A stretch of DNA of 23,439 bases from an uncultured Bacteroidota bacterium (GTDB taxonomy: Bacteria > Bacteroidota > Bacteroidia > JADZBD01), in assembly GCA_937924855.1 (NCBI GenBank), contig CALEYQ010000065.1:1-23439 (forward strand), read 5' to 3'. The translations under genes and the position numbers were made by a program. Below the pieces are notes generated by a model, which did no database searches, was not told the origin of the DNA, and saw nothing but the letters and a program-made list of their open reading frames with translations. Position 1 is the stretch's first letter. Every line of letters begins with the position of its first letter. Shown one piece after another: positions 22,039-23,439 of this stretch.

Positions 22039-22046
22039 CAAATGTA
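22039..22046 (-). promoter_or_regulatory. -7 box of mutY, 3 nt before ATG
   Basis: TACATTTG on the minus strand, an exact TAnnTTTG match, separated from the ATG only by CGG. If functional, the mRNA starts at or next to the start codon. No -33 TTG at the normal distance. Confidence 0.45.
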
Positions 22047-22147
22047 AGAGTATTGGCAGTTCGAATTTGGCTGGTTTTCAGGGTTATGGCTTTCCGTAAA
22101 TCGCCAAAAACACCTGTAAATTACTGATAAACAGCGATTTAAAAATT

Positions 22148-22177
22148 TTTGGTTATTTAAGTAATTTGTTATCTTTG
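22148..22177 (+). promoter_or_regulatory. Promoter of the HU gene
   Basis: TTTG (22148-22151), 18 nt, then TATCTTTG (22170-22177): both Bacteroidota elements at good spacing. The start of transcription should lie near 22181-22184, giving a very AT-rich leader of about 30 nt. Confidence 0.7.
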
Positions 22178-22214
22178 CTTCTGATTAAATATTTGATTTT
22201 AAATATATTATACC

Positions 22215-22511
22215 ATGACGAAGGCCGAAATTGTTACCCGGATCTCTGAAAAAACCGGTATAGAAAAAGTGGTAGTATTAACTGCCGTTGAAGCTTTTAT
22301 GACCGAGGTTAAAAATTCGCTGGCCGATGGCCGGAATATTTACCTGAGAGGATTTGGAAGTTTCATTACGAAAAAGCGGGCTGAAAAGTTGGGAAGGAAC
22401 ATTTCAAAGAATACCACTGTTGTTATTCCTGCGCATTATATTCCATCCTTTAAGCCTGCCAAAACCTTTGTTGAAAAAGTGAAGAAGAATGTTCCCGTTA
22501 AGGAACAATAA
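22215..22511 (+). CDS. HU/IHF-family DNA-binding protein
   Basis: A 98-aa nucleoid protein of the bacterial histone-like family; it bends and compacts DNA as a dimer. N-terminal helices TKAEIVTRISEKTGIEKVVV are followed by the family core YLRGFGSFITKKRAEKLGRN and the DNA-binding arm VVIPAHYIPSFKPAKTF. In place of the usual NP at the arm tip the segment reads ISKNTTVVIP, so the intercalating proline region is diverged in order. Length is a few residues above the usual ~90 because of a Lys-rich tail. A two-element promoter precedes it, and a TPR gene follows 21 nt downstream, probably in the same transcript. Confidence 0.93.
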   Translation: MTKAEIVTRISEKTGIEKVVVLTAVEAFMTEVKNSLADGRNIYLRGFGSFITKKRAEKLGRNISKNTTVVIPAHYIPSFKPAKTFVEKVKKNVPVKEQ

Positions 22512-22532
22512 GGCTAATTCCGGAGATTTCCG

Positions 22533-23345
22533 ATGAACAAAACTCAGGCCCTCTTTGTTGGGGCGGCATTCGTTATTTGCGTTCTTGTATTTATTGCTCC
22601 CCGTTCCCCAAAAACCGGCAAGGAAGAAAACCTTTCCGGAATGCCCATTGCCCTGGATTCGGTGGTTTCGGCCCTGAACAGCCAGCTTAATCCGGGCGAT
22701 AAAAAGGTGTTGGATGATTTGATTTCGGTTCGAACCAAAGACTCCTCAACCCTGGCCGCCAATGCAGAAAAAATTCGCGAATTCTGGTCTGAACGGCGCG
22801 ATCCGCTTGGAATGGCCGTTTACCTTAAATCATTGGCCGAAAATTCAGGAACTTCTTTTATCTGGAACCTTGCCGGTAAAGATTTTTACCGGTTTTCACA
22901 ACTGAACAAGGAAAGTGGCAAACGCATAGGTTACCCCTGGGCCATTTACTGTTTTGAAATGGCTTTGAAAATTAATCCTGCCGACCGTGAAAATAAACTC
23001 GACCTTGCGGGCATGTATGTGGAAGGTAGCCAGGATCCCATGAAAGGCATTGGACTGATCCGCGAAGTGCTGGCGGAAGACAGCACCTATGTAAGAGCCC
23101 TGGTCCAACTCGGTTTTTTTTCCCTCCAGTCCGGACAGTACGAAAAAGCCATTGAAAGATTCGGACAAGCCATTAAAGCCGATACCTCCTTTGCCGATGG
23201 TTATGTGTATCTGGGTCAGACTTATTATATGATGGGTAACCGGGAAAAAGCAATTGAAAATTTTGAAAATTATTATTCCAGGGTGAGCGACTCAATCGTT
23301 CGCCTTGAAGTAAGGAAACAAATAGATCAACTAAAGAAAAATTAA
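22533..23345 (+). CDS. TPR protein with N-terminal membrane anchor
   Basis: A 270-aa protein with one N-terminal hydrophobic segment (about 6-22, ALFVGAAFVICVLVFIAP) followed by a polar region and then tetratricopeptide repeats. The clearest repeats run from about 190 to 255: YVRALVQLGFFSLQSGQYEK, AIERFGQAIKADTSFADGYV, then YLGQTYYMMGNREKAIENFE. A weaker repeat includes YPWAIYCFEMALKINPADRE (about 133-152). Probably anchored in the inner membrane with the repeats in the periplasm, working as a protein-interaction scaffold; partners unknown. It is 21 nt after the HU gene. From memory, a TPR gene between HU and an RNase E/G gene recurs in Bacteroidota. Confidence 0.88.
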   Translation: MNKTQALFVGAAFVICVLVFIAPRSPKTGKEENLSGMPIALDSVVSALNSQLNPGDKKVLDDLISVRTKDSSTLAANAEKIREFWSERRDPLGMAVYLKSLAENSGTSFIWNLAGKDFYRFSQLNKESGKRIGYPWAIYCFEMALKINPADRENKLDLAGMYVEGSQDPMKGIGLIREVLAEDSTYVRALVQLGFFSLQSGQYEKAIERFGQAIKADTSFADGYVYLGQTYYMMGNREKAIENFENYYSRVSDSIVRLEVRKQIDQLKKN

Positions 23346-23389
23346 AAAGGATTACTATGCATAGCGGAAAGAATAGATTGTGTCTTTGA

Positions 23390-23439
23390 ATGGGAAAAAA
23401 TAAAAGAATACAATGGCTTGTCAACCAATCTTTTGAGTG
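23390..23439 (+). CDS. Possible 5' end of a gene cut by the window edge
   Basis: An ATG at 23390 opens a frame (MGKNKRIQWLVNQSFE) that stays open to the end of the window. Sixteen residues are too few to identify. The position after HU and a TPR gene, and the LVN near the start, would be compatible with an RNase E/G-family protein, but this is a guess. The 44 nt between the TPR stop and this ATG contain no terminator. Confidence 0.3.
   Translation, partial: MGKNKRIQWLVNQSFE

Overview
The window reads as chromosomal DNA of a Bacteroidota bacterium, probably outside the genus Bacteroides. The main signs are three secreted proteins with type IX secretion C-terminal sorting domains, a TonB-dependent receptor with an N-terminal carboxypeptidase-regulatory-like domain, several Bacteroidota-style lipoproteins, and promoters with the phylum's TAnnTTTG -7 element upstream of many genes. 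A genus cannot be assigned from sequence alone.

Layout. 1-1200 is an accessory stretch: a HigBA/Gp49-type toxin-antitoxin pair on the minus strand, bracketed on both sides by the same short GC-rich hairpin repeats. 1244-2336 (minus) carries a secreted cysteine- and lysine-rich low-complexity protein and phosphatidylserine decarboxylase. 2544-5836 (plus) is the proteostasis operon tig-clpP-clpX. 5850-9123 (minus) holds a six-cysteine lipoprotein with its own promoter and, upstream of it, a ferrous iron uptake operon: small CxxC lipoprotein, feoA, feoB. 9198-10702 (plus) is an MlaE/MlaF lipid-transport ABC pair ending in a strong terminator. 10752-14064 (minus) holds three T9SS-sorted secreted proteins. 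14127-17012 (minus) is single-chain glycine decarboxylase. 17095-18599 (plus) is a translationally coupled pair: a secreted protein of unknown function and a UbiA-like membrane protein. 18581-22035 (minus) is mutY followed by a TonB-dependent receptor. 22215-23345 (plus) is an HU-type DNA-binding protein and a TPR protein, followed by what may be the first codons of another gene cut by the window end.

Most of the window is core housekeeping. The parts that ordinary annotation explains least are: the repeat family around the toxin-antitoxin module, whose stems change in compensating pairs while the 12-nt core is constant; a set of promoters whose -7 box lies only 3-6 nt before the start codon, suggesting leaderless or nearly leaderless mRNAs; the cysteine-rich secreted protein; the CxxC lipoprotein ahead of feoAB; and the uncharacterised protein/UbiA-like pair. 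I see no CRISPR array, rRNA, tRNA, insertion sequence or prophage, and no clear case of a wholly new multi-gene system.
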